DNA from: Rhodopirellula bahusiensis | Lineage (GTDB): Bacteria; Planctomycetota; Planctomycetia; Pirellulales; Pirellulaceae | Length of the DNA: 64,000 bases | Direction of reading: 5' to 3' | Assembly: GCF_002727185.1 (NCBI RefSeq) | Contig: NZ_NIZW01000025.1 | Coordinates: forward strand, 1 to 64,000 | Shown here: in pieces, positions 1-8,021 of the stretch | How the letters are laid out: each line of letters opens with the position of its first letter | How positions within the stretch are numbered: the stretch's first letter is position 1 | Notes under the pieces: model-generated | Seen by the model: only the letters and a program-made list of their open reading frames with translations | The model's database searches: none | Told to the model about the DNA's origin: nothing | Program-made: the position numbers and the translations under genes

Positions 1-72
1 CGCACGAAGTCTTTCGAATTGGTCCGCGACTACGTGTTCGACCGCCCCGTGATTGCGAGGGTGGAAGAATGA
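1..72 (+). CDS. C-terminal end of an upstream gene (partial)
   Basis: Frame 1 is open from the window edge to a TGA at 70-72, giving the last 23 residues of a protein that ends ...VIARVEE. Its stop overlaps the ATG of the next gene in an ATGA arrangement, the same coupling used by the genes downstream. That makes it a credible first visible member of the operon. The fragment is too short to assign a function. Confidence 0.5.
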   Translation, partial: RTKSFELVRDYVFDRPVIARVEE

Positions 73-1247
73 TTGAACAGCAAACCAGAGGTGAACAGCT
101 TGCCGCGTTGCGGAAGATCAAGATTGAATCCGCCAAGCATCGAGGCCGAACTGTATCGGGCGCGATCTGCAAAACGGTTTTGCGTGTCATCGACGATCGA
201 GCGGGGCAGGAAGGTTGCTTTGCGAGCCAAGCGACCATTGCCGAGGAAGTTGGTTGCAGCGTCGCAACCGTATCCCGAGCGGTGGCGGTGCTCACGTCGA
301 TGGACCTGATCACCATCGAGCGGCCCAACCCGTATTCGTCGAATCATCACCGCATCAACTGGACGGCCGTTTTTCAGTGCGTTGCAGGATGCCAAGACGG
401 TGATGGCACCATGCCAACACAGACTTGGCCAGACGCCAAGTCAGACTTGGCACCATGCCATGCCACACTTGGCACAGAGCCAAGACCGTCTTGGCCAGAA
501 GCCATGGGAAACGCCCCATCAATCGCAGATTCATTCGCCCCCACCAATCGCCCCGATCAATGGGCGGAGGTGGTGGACGAGATGTTTCGATGGGGATTGA
601 AATCCGCCGCGGTCGCAGTGGATGCCGGTCGCCAGTCTGGTTGGTCGACCGGGTACGTTCGCGAATTGTTCATCGAGGCCGGAGGCAACCGTGAGGCCCA
701 GCGATGGGAGCCAGGGCAGCTTGCCAACTGGTTAACCGGCAAGACCCCGCCGCCGTTCGATGAGCACGAAGCCGCCCAGCGTGCCGCCGATCGAATCGAT
801 GGACCCGCCAAGCGTGACGCCAACGAGCTCCGCGAATCCGTCCGGCGTGATGGGCTGTCCCGTGGCGTTGCCGAGTTCATCATCGAGGGGCTGACGTTCC
901 GCAAGTTGGCCGCGGCTGGCCTGGATCGCTTCGCCACCGATGCGGAAAAAGCCGCCGCCGTGCGTCTCGATGAACTGGACCGGGAGCGGAGCGAAAAACC
1001 GTCTCACACCGTCAACGCTCGCAGCGGTTCAGCACCGAACGCGATTAATGAGCCACAGAACCGAGAGCGTGCGACAGCGAGCCACACGGGACGCCAAAGA
1101 CAAGACGCGGCAAATCACTCCCATGCCCGCACGCAAAATCGCGGATTGTTCCAACGGATCCCATCAAGCAACCGTGGGACCAGAGCGTTTGATCGGAAGC
1201 GAGCGGAGCTCGCCGAGTCGTTGGCCATCGGAGGAACACAACCATGA
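69..1247 (+). CDS. Winged-helix replication-initiator-like / DNA-binding protein
   Basis: A 392-aa protein. Residues about 45-85 (FASQATIAEEVGCSVATVSR) form a helix-turn-helix of the HTH_36/MarR-like type, common in replication proteins of plasmids, prophages and integrative elements. The rest is hydrophilic. Residues about 105-140 have skewed composition because the DNA there is a cluster of GCCAAG/CTTGGC palindromes (391-495). The C-terminal third is Arg/Ala-rich and probably disordered or DNA-contacting. The start ATG overlaps the preceding stop (ATGA) and the end overlaps the next start (ATGA), so translation is probably coupled. Function inferred: replication initiator or master regulator of the element, possibly binding its own internal repeats. 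A plain transcription factor is the alternative. No catalytic motif was found. Confidence 0.6.
   Translation: MIEQQTRGEQLAALRKIKIESAKHRGRTVSGAICKTVLRVIDDRAGQEGCFASQATIAEEVGCSVATVSRAVAVLTSMDLITIERPNPYSSNHHRINWTAVFQCVAGCQDGDGTMPTQTWPDAKSDLAPCHATLGTEPRPSWPEAMGNAPSIADSFAPTNRPDQWAEVVDEMFRWGLKSAAVAVDAGRQSGWSTGYVRELFIEAGGNREAQRWEPGQLANWLTGKTPPPFDEHEAAQRAADRIDGPAKRDANELRESVRRDGLSRGVAEFIIEGLTFRKLAAAGLDRFATDAEKAAAVRLDELDRERSEKPSHTVNARSGSAPNAINEPQNRERATASHTGRQRQDAANHSHARTQNRGLFQRIPSSNRGTRAFDRKRAELAESLAIGGTQP
391..495. repeat. Cluster of GCCAAG palindromes (iteron-like) inside the rep-like gene
   Basis: Two perfect 17-bp palindromes share one architecture: GCCAAGTC-A-GACTTGGC at 435-451 and GCCAAGAC-C-GTCTTGGC at 479-495. 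A further half-site GACTTGGC lies at 422-429 (inverted relative to 435-442), GCCAAGAC lies at 391-398 and CTTGGC at 468-473. TGGCACCATGCCA occurs twice, at 404-416 and 448-460. Repeats this dense within a coding sequence are not expected from protein constraint. Inference: iterons or operators bound by the encoded winged-helix protein, comparable to plasmids whose origin lies inside rep. Confidence 0.65.
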
Positions 1248-1576
1248 TGTTTTCGAATTTCGAAACGTACTCAATCGCGGAGGTGCAAAACCTTTGCGGG
1301 TATCGAAGCCGAATTGATGCAGAAGCCGAGTTGGCATCCAACAACGTGGTGGGCGTTCGCATGGGGGCGACTCTCGTTTATCACGGCCAAGTTTTGAACG
1401 ACATGGTCATGCGAGTGTCCGCGACCCATCAAGACCGTGGAGAAAGCATCAAGCGGAAACAACAGAAGCGATCCGTTGGCGGAAAGTTTGTTGCGACCCC
1501 GTGCCCCAAGTGTTCCGCAGCGATGAGCCGCGGCAAGTGCCCCGAATGCGATCGAACAAAGGACAAAACCAAATGA
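1244..1576 (+). CDS. Small DNA-binding-like protein with C-terminal zinc ribbon
   Basis: A 110-aa protein. The N-terminal half (YSIAEVQNLCGY...) resembles the start of AlpA/excisionase-type helix-turn-helix proteins. The C-terminus holds CPKC-x7-CPEC (residues about 87-101), a four-cysteine zinc-ribbon pattern, followed by a Lys-rich tail. It overlaps both neighbours by 4 bp (ATGA), so it belongs to the same translationally coupled operon. Function inferred only: a small nucleic-acid-binding accessory factor of the element. No specific family recognised. Confidence 0.6.
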   Translation: MMFSNFETYSIAEVQNLCGYRSRIDAEAELASNNVVGVRMGATLVYHGQVLNDMVMRVSATHQDRGESIKRKQQKRSVGGKFVATPCPKCSAAMSRGKCPECDRTKDKTK

Positions 1577-1788
1577 CATCGACCAACCATGATGGCATCA
1601 TCGACGACAACCGGGTTTATACCACCAAGGCGTTGGCGGTCATTCTCGGATACAAGCAAGCGAGGTCATGCGAAAACGCTTGCGAGCAGATCGGTTGCCC
1701 CGTGAAGCGGATCGGCGCGAAGTCGCTCGTTTCGGGATACGAGTTTCGGCTTGCACTTGAAGCATGGGACGGAACCGATGAGTCTTGA
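1573..1788 (+). CDS. Small excisionase/AlpA-like helix-turn-helix protein
   Basis: A 71-aa protein. The ATG at 1573 is chosen because it overlaps the previous stop as ATGA; an upstream in-frame start at 1501 would lie deep inside the zinc-ribbon gene. The sequence VYTTKALAVILGYK followed by SLVSGYEFRLAL looks like a short winged helix of the kind found in excisionases and AlpA-type regulators. It shares its layout with the N-terminal half of the preceding protein, so the two may be paralogous modules. Role inferred: recombination directionality or regulation of the element. Confidence 0.55.
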   Translation: MTSTNHDGIIDDNRVYTTKALAVILGYKQARSCENACEQIGCPVKRIGAKSLVSGYEFRLALEAWDGTDES

Positions 1789-2173
1789 AGCTCTTGACCG
1801 CTACCGGGAAGCCATCGAGCGAACAGCCGAGGCCGAAAAGGCGTTGATTGATTGGCGAGCTCGTTTGGCGATCATCGAGAAAGAAATCGAGTTGAGCGGG
1901 AAGGCATCCGATACGCCGTCCAAGTCGAGCACCGAGCAGTTTATCGATGACCACCGGGACAAGCTGGAACCCGACGACATCGAGTTCCTTTCGGAACGAC
2001 ACCGCGGAGCCAAAGAGGTGGTTCGCTATTCGGGAGTCTCAGAGTCATCGCTCAAACGCATGGCAGACGACGGGACGCTCGAGATTCGCCGCACGGATTC
2101 GGGGCATCGTCGCTACCGCACGCTATCGGTGGTCCAGTACTTGATCACCGGGAGGGACGAACAGGATGTTTGA
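1778..2173 (+). CDS. MerR/excisionase-type helix-turn-helix protein
   Basis: A 131-aa protein starting at ATG 1778, which overlaps the previous gene by 11 bp; a TTG at 1751 is also in frame but less likely. The N-terminal part (residues 1-60) is charged and helical. The C-terminal part carries VVRYSGVSESSLKRM followed by DSGHRRY, the classic MerR/Xis pattern of a GVS helix-turn-helix with the GHRRY wing. Known: proteins of this type act as excisionases or as DNA-binding parts of serine transposase systems. Its place as the last gene before the tRNA-proximal end fits a directionality factor. Exact role is inferred. Confidence 0.6.
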   Translation: MSLEALDRYREAIERTAEAEKALIDWRARLAIIEKEIELSGKASDTPSKSSTEQFIDDHRDKLEPDDIEFLSERHRGAKEVVRYSGVSESSLKRMADDGTLEIRRTDSGHRRYRTLSVVQYLITGRDEQDV

Positions 2174-2338
2174 CCCGAGGCGTGCGGAGTTGGGGGCCCG
2201 CCTTGGGTCCTCCCAGGACTTTGAACGTTGACCCGTGCGGTTCGCAGGCCCGGACTTGCGAGAGATAGTCCGTCCGGTGGATGCAATGGACCGCTCTAAC
2301 CGAGAAGGAATCGAGTTAATGCAGCGAGCCAAAAACAA

Positions 2339-2370
2339 AAAGGCAGGTAACCCGAAGGTAACCCGCCTTT
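2339..2370. terminator. Imperfect hairpin between the element and the tRNA gene
   Basis: A 14-bp left arm (2339-2352) and right arm (2357-2370) pair with two mismatches around a CGAA loop. The stem ends in AAA/TTT on its two sides, as in a bidirectional intrinsic terminator, but the T-run is only three bases. It lies between the plus-strand element operon and the minus-strand tRNA-Leu, where a terminator serving both would be expected. Confidence 0.4.
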
Positions 2371-2403
2371 GTGGAAACGCCGCAAAAAACGACGTTTATT
2401 CGA

Positions 2404-2485
2404 TAGGGCTGACAGGAATCGAACCTGCACTCCCGAAGGAACTAGATCCTAAATCTAGCGCGTCTGCCAGTTCCGCCACAGCCCC
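2404..2485 (-). tRNA. tRNA-Leu (anticodon TAG)
   Basis: On the minus strand a full cloverleaf folds: the 7-bp acceptor stem GGGGCTG/CAGCCCT (one G-U pair), T8 and G9, a D-arm with GCG/CGC stem, an anticodon loop TTTAGGA giving TAG (reads CUA), the long variable arm typical of leucine tRNAs, a TTCGAAT T-loop, and discriminator A. CCA is not encoded. It follows rplI on the same strand. Its 3' end faces the integrated element, so it is the likely integration target. Confidence 0.93.
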
Positions 2486-2632
2486 GTGGCAACCAGACTC
2501 AAGGCCTGGTCGTGTCTCAGTGCAATCCGTGCAAGCATTCGACACGAAAGTCGAACATCGGTGCACGGTTGCTTCTATCTCTTCTGGCGTTTTGCGTCGC
2601 GGATTGCAACGCCAAAAATATCGCAGTCCAGA

Positions 2633-3166
2633 TCAGCTGGCGCCTGGTTCGCCGCCTTCTGCCGCAACCGTTGGCACGACCCAAACCTTCAGGCTGGCAT
2701 CGACTTCACTGTGCAGGTGAATCTTCACCGTGTACAGACCCAACTCTTTCAAAGGACCTTCCAAACGGATTTGGTCTTGAGCCAAGGTGATGCCACTGGC
2801 CTTGAGAGCGTCGACGATCTCGTGAGGTCCAACGCTGCCGTACAAGTGACCTTCGTCGTTGGCGTTGGCTTCGATCGTGATCGACTGCTTGGCCAATTCG
2901 TCGGCTTGCTCGCGGTAGCTTTTCAGCTTTTCCAATTCGATCGCACGCAATTTTTCACGGTGCTTCTCGACCATCCGTTTGTGGTGGTCGGTTGCGATCG
3001 TTGCCAAACCTTGTGGCAACAAGTAGTTCAACGCGTAACCGGCTTTGACTTCGACCAAGTCGCCTTGGCGTCCGAGGTGTTCAACGTTGTGGATCAACAG
3101 CAGTTCGATACCGCCATTCTGGCCTTTTGGAAGCCGCTTGAAGTGGCTAGTCGCTGATTTTGACAT
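2633..3166 (-). CDS. rplI: 50S ribosomal protein L9
   Basis: A 177-aa protein. After about 20 extra N-terminal residues it shows the L9 core: ELLLIHNVEHLGRQGDLVEV, then a Gly/Ala-rich GYALNYLLPQGLA motif, the long connecting helix (residues about 60-95), and a C-terminal domain including LYGSVGPHEI. L9 binds 23S rRNA near the L1 stalk and affects translation fidelity. It is the last gene of rplY-pth-rpsF-ssb-rplI. The N-terminal extension relative to canonical L9 (about 150 aa) may be real or reflect a later start, but no internal ATG precedes the conserved core. Confidence 0.93.
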   Translation of the reverse strand: MSKSATSHFKRLPKGQNGGIELLLIHNVEHLGRQGDLVEVKAGYALNYLLPQGLATIATDHHKRMVEKHREKLRAIELEKLKSYREQADELAKQSITIEANANDEGHLYGSVGPHEIVDALKASGITLAQDQIRLEGPLKELGLYTVKIHLHSEVDASLKVWVVPTVAAEGGEPGAS

Positions 3167-3244
3167 GGTTCAGGGTCGAAGGATAAAGGGTTCTGATTCG
3201 GGATGATCGGAGGTGATCGAAAACGTCACTTGGCGGGCTGGATG

Positions 3245-3748
3245 CTAGAACGGAATGTCCGGTTCGTCGTAACCAGGGCCGTCTCCGGTCGGTTGTGAAT
3301 CATGCGAGGAAGGAGTATTGGAATTGACGTAGTTGGAACGTTGCGACTCGGCAGGAGCCCCACCGGAATTCGGTCGTGAAGCAGCGGGTCTTCCGCCTCC
3401 ACCACCGCCACCGGATTCACCTCGGCCGCCGATCATTTGCATGCGTTCGCCGATCACTTTGACCTTGGAACGCTTCTGACCGTCTTTTTCCCACGTGTCC
3501 TGTTTCAGACGGCCTTCGACGAAGATCGGTGAACCTTTGGAAAGGTATTCACTGGCAACTTCTGCGGTGCGTCCAAAAAGCGTGATTTCGAAGAACGAGA
3601 CATCTTCGACCCACTGTCCATCGGACGCTTTGCGTTTTTCGTTGACTGCGATCGAAAACTCCGCGACGGCCATCCCACTGGGCAAGTAACGCAGTTCAAT
3701 GTCGCGGGTCAAATTGCCCATCAACATCACGCGGTTAAAACTTGCCAT
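3245..3748 (-). CDS. ssb: Single-stranded DNA-binding protein
   Basis: A 167-aa protein with an N-terminal OB fold (residues 1-108: [20 protein letters not shown], later [12 protein letters not shown]), a Gly-rich and Ser/Pro-rich disordered linker, and the acidic tail ending DEPDIPF. The tail is the conserved tip that recruits replication and repair partners. SSB coats single-stranded DNA in replication, recombination and repair. A good Shine-Dalgarno (GGAGGA) lies about 8 nt upstream of the ATG, at 3756-3761 on the complementary strand. It sits between rpsF and rplI as in many bacteria. Confidence 0.95.
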   Translation of the reverse strand: MASFNRVMLMGNLTRDIELRYLPSGMAVAEFSIAVNEKRKASDGQWVEDVSFFEITLFGRTAEVASEYLSKGSPIFVEGRLKQDTWEKDGQKRSKVKVIGERMQMIGGRGESGGGGGGGRPAASRPNSGGAPAESQRSNYVNSNTPSSHDSQPTGDGPGYDEPDIPF

Positions 3749-3782
3749 GGTTAAGTCCTCCGAGAATTCGAATCAATCAAAA

Positions 3783-4205
3783 TCAAGCATCCGCGGTTTC
3801 AGCAACCGCTTCGCCGGAGTTTTCGGATGACTCTTCAGCGGCACCTTCTTCACCGGTTGGTCCGGCGAAGTGTTCGCCGCGAGCGTTGGCCAAAATTGGC
3901 TCGACCAAACGTGGGTCCAACTTGATCGTCAGCTCACGAATGACGGGCTCCGACAATGCGAACGCACGAGCGAGCGTGGTCAAGTTGGGGCCTTCCATGC
4001 TGAAGTAAATCAGGTAGTAGGTGCCCTTTTGGTGCTTCTCGATTGGATAGGCGAGCTTTTGCTCCATCCACATCCGGCTGACTTGCACTTCACCACCGTT
4101 CTCGGCGATCAGCTCTTCGAGCTGTTTGGCGACGCCACCGGGATCGCGTGCGTAGTGGTTGCTATCGAGGATGAACAGCGTTTCGTAAGTGTTGACTTTT
4201 GCCAC
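3783..4205 (-). CDS. rpsF: 30S ribosomal protein S6
   Basis: The GTG start at 4205 gives a 140-aa protein beginning MAKVNTYETLFILDS, the usual S6 opening. A longer frame up to 4310 would run into the end of pth and has no S6-like residues, so it is rejected. Core motifs include the KLAYPIEKHQKGTYYLIYF stretch and LSEPVIRELTIKLD. The acidic Glu/Ala-rich C-terminal tail (last about 30 residues) is longer than in many S6 proteins. S6 binds the central domain of 16S rRNA with S18. It lies directly upstream of ssb. Confidence 0.92.
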   Translation of the reverse strand: MAKVNTYETLFILDSNHYARDPGGVAKQLEELIAENGGEVQVSRMWMEQKLAYPIEKHQKGTYYLIYFSMEGPNLTTLARAFALSEPVIRELTIKLDPRLVEPILANARGEHFAGPTGEEGAAEESSENSGEAVAETADA

Positions 4206-4246
4206 GGGAAAGATCGCGGGAGGTGCGGGAACGGGAAATAAATTGA

Positions 4247-4819
4247 CTAAGCGCCGCTGGCGGCATTGTAACGGTTCATGGCTTCCGTCACTCCATTGGC
4301 CACCCAGCAAGCGGTGGCGTCACAGGAATGCACGACGGCATGTTCCATTTCTTCTAATTCGGTTTTGTCAAACTTGCCCAAAACATAATCGGACACCTGC
4401 CATTTCGCTGGCGGACGTCCAATTCCGATCTTTAGTCTCGCCCATTGTTCGCTGCCGAGGTGACGAATGATGTCAACCAGGCCTTTTTGACCACCTGCGG
4501 AACCAGATCGTCGCAATCGAACGCGACCGGTTTCGAGGTTCAAGTCATCACAAATGACGAGGATGTCTTCCGGGGAAAGTTTGTAAAAATCCATTGCCTT
4601 GCGGACACTTTGCCCACTGGCGTTCATGTAAGTGTGCGGGCAAAGCACCAAAACCTTTTCGTTTTCGATGCGACACTCGCTGATCTCTCCCTCAAATTTG
4701 GTCGTCGGGGGAGAACCGACATACCGACGCACCAGGGCGTCGGCGACCATGAATCCAATGTTGTGGCGGGTTTGGTCGTACTTGCGACCAGGGTTACCCA
4801 AGCCGACGACTAACTTCAC
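4247..4819 (-). CDS. pth: Peptidyl-tRNA hydrolase
   Basis: A 190-aa protein of normal family length. It releases tRNA from peptidyl-tRNAs that drop off the ribosome. Family residues are visible: LGNPG with N9, the catalytic His19 in TRHNIGF, N66 in TYMNASG, and D92 in CDDLNL, which positions the histidine. The GSAGGQKGL motif is also present. The GTG start overlaps the stop of rplY (GTGA), so the two are translationally coupled, a common pairing in bacteria. Confidence 0.95.
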   Translation of the reverse strand: MKLVVGLGNPGRKYDQTRHNIGFMVADALVRRYVGSPPTTKFEGEISECRIENEKVLVLCPHTYMNASGQSVRKAMDFYKLSPEDILVICDDLNLETGRVRLRRSGSAGGQKGLVDIIRHLGSEQWARLKIGIGRPPAKWQVSDYVLGKFDKTELEEMEHAVVHSCDATACWVANGVTEAMNRYNAASGA

Positions 4820-5433
4820 TCTTCTGCTTCGCCGGAGCCTTTGCTGATCACCTCAGGTTCCGCCAAGGCGTCGCCAGCTTCGGCGATTTCTTCGTCGCGT
4901 TGAGCTTCGATGTGTGCGATCACGACGTCGCCGTCGGTGACCAATTCAACGCCTTCGGGAAGCGTCAGGTCGCCGGCGGTCTTGTGCTCGCCAACACCGA
5001 GTTCGGCGACTTCCAGAACCAAATGGTCCGGAATCGAGCCAGCTGAACAACGAATCTCAACTTCGTGTACGTTTTCGAGCAACATGCCGCCTTCGCGAAC
5101 GCCAACCGCTTCGCCGTGAAGCACGATCGGCACGCCCAATTCGACCTTTTCCTTCAGGTTGACCCGAATCAGGTCCATGTGAAGGACTTCGATGCCCAAG
5201 GGATCCCACTGCATGTCGCTGACCAAAGCGGTCTCATCGACATCGCCAGCCAATTGAACGGTTTTGCTGTGGTGACGCAGCAGACCTTTGACTTGTGCCG
5301 AAGGAACCGCCAAGTGTTCGTTGGCTTCGCCGTGACCGTACAAGACTGCGGGGACATGACCGTCGCGACGCAGACGGCGAGTGGCGGCCGTGCCGGTGGA
5401 TTCACGTTTGGTGACTTGAATGACGTCCGTCAT
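4816..5433 (-). CDS. rplY: 50S ribosomal protein L25 / general stress protein CTC
   Basis: A 205-aa protein from ATG 5433; an upstream TTG (5454) adds seven residues of no family character. The N-terminal L25 domain binds 5S rRNA (KRESTGTAATRRLRRDGHVPAVLYG). A second beta-rich domain (residues about 95-185) marks the long CTC/TL5 form, followed by an acidic tail. It is first in the operon with pth, rpsF, ssb and rplI. The promoter should lie in 5434-5631, where no clear -35/-10 pair was seen. Confidence 0.93.
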   Translation of the reverse strand: MTDVIQVTKRESTGTAATRRLRRDGHVPAVLYGHGEANEHLAVPSAQVKGLLRHHSKTVQLAGDVDETALVSDMQWDPLGIEVLHMDLIRVNLKEKVELGVPIVLHGEAVGVREGGMLLENVHEVEIRCSAGSIPDHLVLEVAELGVGEHKTAGDLTLPEGVELVTDGDVVIAHIEAQRDEEIAEAGDALAEPEVISKGSGEAEE

Positions 5434-5631
5434 AACGGGGACCGACCTGGGCAATGAAAGTGGATATGGAAGGGGAAAACCGCTTTGAAATCGTGTTCGC
5501 AGCCATCATCGTTGAATCAAAAACAGCACTTTGAGAAGTGCGATTCCGAACACGGGGCGCGGGATTCCTGGCGGAGCAATTTTTCGAAGCACGGCAGTAT
5601 GCCGATTTCCGGCCTGCCTGCAAGGCCAAAA

Positions 5632-6630
5632 CTACCTGTTTTGCGTCGCCGATCCAGTCGCTTTGGCAATCGCATCGTTGATCACTTCCAGCATTCCACC
5701 CAGCGACGCATTGTCAAACGTTCGATTTCCCAAATGCTCTCGCAAAGCGGGAGTCCAGGAAACCTGCGTCTTGCCAGGCAATCGCTGCAGTGCGAACGCC
5801 CGGTCACTGGGTATCGTCCAGGAGATTTCATCGCCTTCAACATGAATCGCACGATCCTCGACCGTGTCGGCCGGAATCAGATGAATCGGCATCGCGGACT
5901 CAATCGCCCACTGTTTTGCACCCGGTGGCGTGATTTCTTCGTTCAGCAACCAAACCGCCATTGCCGTTCGCCCCGTCTTCGGATGGGTCCAAATCAAATG
6001 CCGCATCCGACGGTCGACATGTTGACCGTTGATTGACATCAGCGCAGTGACATCGAAGACGATCAACGAGGTGGTTTGAATCACAACGATTGGCGGATCC
6101 ATCATCGCTTCATTCTTCGCCAACACGCGACTGGCGATCATCCCCAGGTCCGCCCCAAGCGATTTGGCTTTCTCTGAATTGACGATCGTCGGTCGTTTGC
6201 CAATCAAATAGGAATGCCCCAGTCCGACCTCGCGAAGCTGGAACTCGCCGTCTTCTTGGACGACGGTTGCCATGATCGCCAAACCAAACAGACTGCTGTT
6301 CTGACGAACCATTTCCGTCACATCGCTCACGTCGCCATGTGTCAGCTTGGGCGTGCCCAGAAACAACAGCTGGTTGAAGCGATCACGTTGCATCGACCGA
6401 GCGACCAAACCAGGCGGCAAGCGAACGACACCCGAGTCGATTCCCCAGGCGGCTTTCGCGAGCGGTTGTTTCGCGAGCGGTTGTTTCGCGAAAACGGAAC
6501 CTGGGTCCGCTGACGATGACAGCACCAGGGTTGCGAAGATCAACGCACACCGAACGGCAAACGCCAAACCAACCTGAAACAGGCGGGTTTGGCGTTGCGA
6601 GTCAGATTTCAACGAAAGGATTCGTTTCAT
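5632..6630 (-). CDS. Secreted or membrane-anchored protein of unknown function
   Basis: From ATG 6630 this is a 332-aa protein with a basic N-terminus and a hydrophobic stretch (LFQVGLAFAVRCALIFATLV) ending near an AFAK-like site, consistent with a signal peptide or signal anchor. Just after it, a 15-bp tandem duplication in the DNA produces QPLAK twice. The remainder is a mixed alpha/beta soluble domain without recognisable motifs. It begins 16 bp downstream of the clpX stop on the same strand and may be cotranscribed with clpX. The ORF could start eight residues earlier but would then overlap clpX. Confidence 0.7.
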   Translation of the reverse strand: MKRILSLKSDSQRQTRLFQVGLAFAVRCALIFATLVLSSSADPGSVFAKQPLAKQPLAKAAWGIDSGVVRLPPGLVARSMQRDRFNQLLFLGTPKLTHGDVSDVTEMVRQNSSLFGLAIMATVVQEDGEFQLREVGLGHSYLIGKRPTIVNSEKAKSLGADLGMIASRVLAKNEAMMDPPIVVIQTTSLIVFDVTALMSINGQHVDRRMRHLIWTHPKTGRTAMAVWLLNEEITPPGAKQWAIESAMPIHLIPADTVEDRAIHVEGDEISWTIPSDRAFALQRLPGKTQVSWTPALREHLGNRTFDNASLGGMLEVINDAIAKATGSATQNR

Positions 6631-6646
6631 CGGGGATTCGAAGAGC

Positions 6647-7930
6647 TCAGGCACTCTTGGTCGTTGGCATTTGGAACAAGTCTTGTTTGCCGGTCACAAT
6701 CGCTTCGTCGATCGTGTAGACCTTGCCGTCTTCTTGTTCCGGAAGGTCGTACATGATGTCCAGCATCACGTCTTCCATGATGCCTCGCAAACCACGAGCC
6801 CCGACGCCCTTGTCGACCGCTTTCTTCGCGATCGCATGCAAGGCTTCTTCGGTGAACTCAAGTTCGCAATTTTCCATCGCAAACAACGCTTGGTACTGCT
6901 TGACCAATGAGTTCTTTGGTTCGGTCAGAACTTGAACCAGACCTTCCAAGTCGAGCGGCTGCAGGTAACTGATGACCGGCATCCGACCAACGAGCTCAGG
7001 AATCAAACCGAACTTCAGGATGTCCTCGGTTTGGACTTGAGCGACCAATTCGCCCGGAGTTTGCTCGTTGCGGACGTTGGCACCTTCGCCAAATCCGAGC
7101 GTGCGATGGCCGAGACGACGGCGAATGATCTCTTCAATTCCGACGAACGTTCCGCCGCAGATGAACAGAATGTTGCTCGTGTCCAACTGGATGTACTGTT
7201 GCTCGGGATGCTTGCGTCCGCCTTGCGGTGGAACATTGGCAACGGTGCCTTCCAGCATTTTCAGCAAGCTTTGCTGAACGCCTTCGCCCGACACGTCACG
7301 AGTGATCGAGACATTGCCGTTCGTGCTGCCGATCTTGTCCACTTCGTCGATGTACAAAATCCCACGCTGAGCGGCTTCGACATCGAAGTCGGCTGCGTGC
7401 AACAATTTGAGTAACAGATTCTCGACGTCTTCGCCAACGTAACCGGCTTCCGTCAACGTGGTCGCGTCACCAATTGCAAACGGCACATTCAGCATGCGAG
7501 CGAGTGAGCGAGCCAGCAATGTTTTGCCGCTACCCGTTGGCCCGGCCAACAGGATGTTGCTCTTCTCGATCTCGACTTCGCCGTTGCTGCCGTCGGCACC
7601 ATTGCTGAGCCGCTTGTAGTGGTTGTGAACCGCCACCGCCAAAACGCGTTTGGCTGAGCCTTGACCGATGACATAGTTGTCCAGGTGCTCGACGATCGAC
7701 CGCGGCGACGGGATATCGCTGAACAGTGACTTGGACGGACCGCGACGACGTTGTTCCTGGTCCAGAATGGATTGACACAGGTCAATGCACTCGGCACAGA
7801 TGTAAACGTCTCCGGGGCCTTCGACGAGGGGACCGACGTCACGATAACTCTTACGACAGAAGCTGCAAAACGCATTCTTCTTCGTCGCTGCGCTGCCGCG
7901 GCGAGAGTTCGAAGTTTCCTTGGTGGGCAT
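6647..7930 (-). CDS. clpX: ATP-dependent Clp protease ATP-binding subunit ClpX
   Basis: A 427-aa AAA+ unfoldase that feeds substrates to ClpP. The N-terminal zinc domain has C22, C25, C45 and C48. Walker A is GPTGSGKT (residues 130-137), Walker B is [10 protein letters not shown], the LGF loop that docks to ClpP follows HRT, and the sensor regions GRMPVIS and GARGLRGI are intact. The start is fixed by a Shine-Dalgarno AAGGAG upstream of ATG 7930; an ORF extension to 8047 lacks family residues. No clpP lies next to it, unlike the frequent clpP-clpX order. Confidence 0.95.
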   Translation of the reverse strand: MPTKETSNSRRGSAATKKNAFCSFCRKSYRDVGPLVEGPGDVYICAECIDLCQSILDQEQRRRGPSKSLFSDIPSPRSIVEHLDNYVIGQGSAKRVLAVAVHNHYKRLSNGADGSNGEVEIEKSNILLAGPTGSGKTLLARSLARMLNVPFAIGDATTLTEAGYVGEDVENLLLKLLHAADFDVEAAQRGILYIDEVDKIGSTNGNVSITRDVSGEGVQQSLLKMLEGTVANVPPQGGRKHPEQQYIQLDTSNILFICGGTFVGIEEIIRRRLGHRTLGFGEGANVRNEQTPGELVAQVQTEDILKFGLIPELVGRMPVISYLQPLDLEGLVQVLTEPKNSLVKQYQALFAMENCELEFTEEALHAIAKKAVDKGVGARGLRGIMEDVMLDIMYDLPEQEDGKVYTIDEAIVTGKQDLFQMPTTKSA

Positions 7931-7936
7931 ACACGA

Positions 7937-7942
7937 CTCCTT
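7937..7942 (-). promoter_or_regulatory. Ribosome-binding site deciding the clpX start
   Basis: AAGGAG on the minus strand ends six bases before ATG 7930. Such clear sites are uncommon in this window, and this one selects 7930 over the longer ORF. Confidence 0.75.
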
Positions 7943-8021
7943 ACTTTTATGAGTCCAATATTGCGGGCTCGTCCCTCGGTGTCGGTGGATGACGATCAAT
8001 GAGGTTTTCGCGGGCAATCGA

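Larger units (their letters stand above)
1..2403 (+). mobile_element. Right end of a probable tRNA-targeted integrative element
   Basis: Seen: five plus-strand genes packed with 4-11 bp overlaps, encoding a winged-helix replication/regulator-like protein and three small proteins with helix-turn-helix or zinc-ribbon signatures. The block ends about 230 bp from the 3' end of a minus-strand tRNA-Leu gene. Known: tyrosine recombinases commonly insert elements at tRNA 3' ends, so the element lies downstream of the tRNA. That is the arrangement here. Inference: this is the terminal module of an integrative plasmid, prophage or genomic island whose integrase and remaining genes lie left of the window. 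No integrase and no repeated tRNA fragment (attL/attR) can be seen inside the window, so the boundary is approximate. Confidence 0.55.

Noticed and set aside
388-500. Regular GCCAAG repeats that might suggest a CRISPR array
   Set aside because: The units are palindromic operator-like sites inside an open reading frame; there are no equal-length spacers and no cas genes.
2486-3157. Plus-strand 223-aa open frame opposite rplI
   Set aside because: It is a mirror of the rplI coding sequence, with hydrophobic runs of the kind produced by antisense frames; the minus strand has clear L9 motifs.
6647-7930. A clpP partner gene expected beside clpX
   Set aside because: No ClpP-like serine protease motif occurs in either flank; clpP must be elsewhere in the genome.
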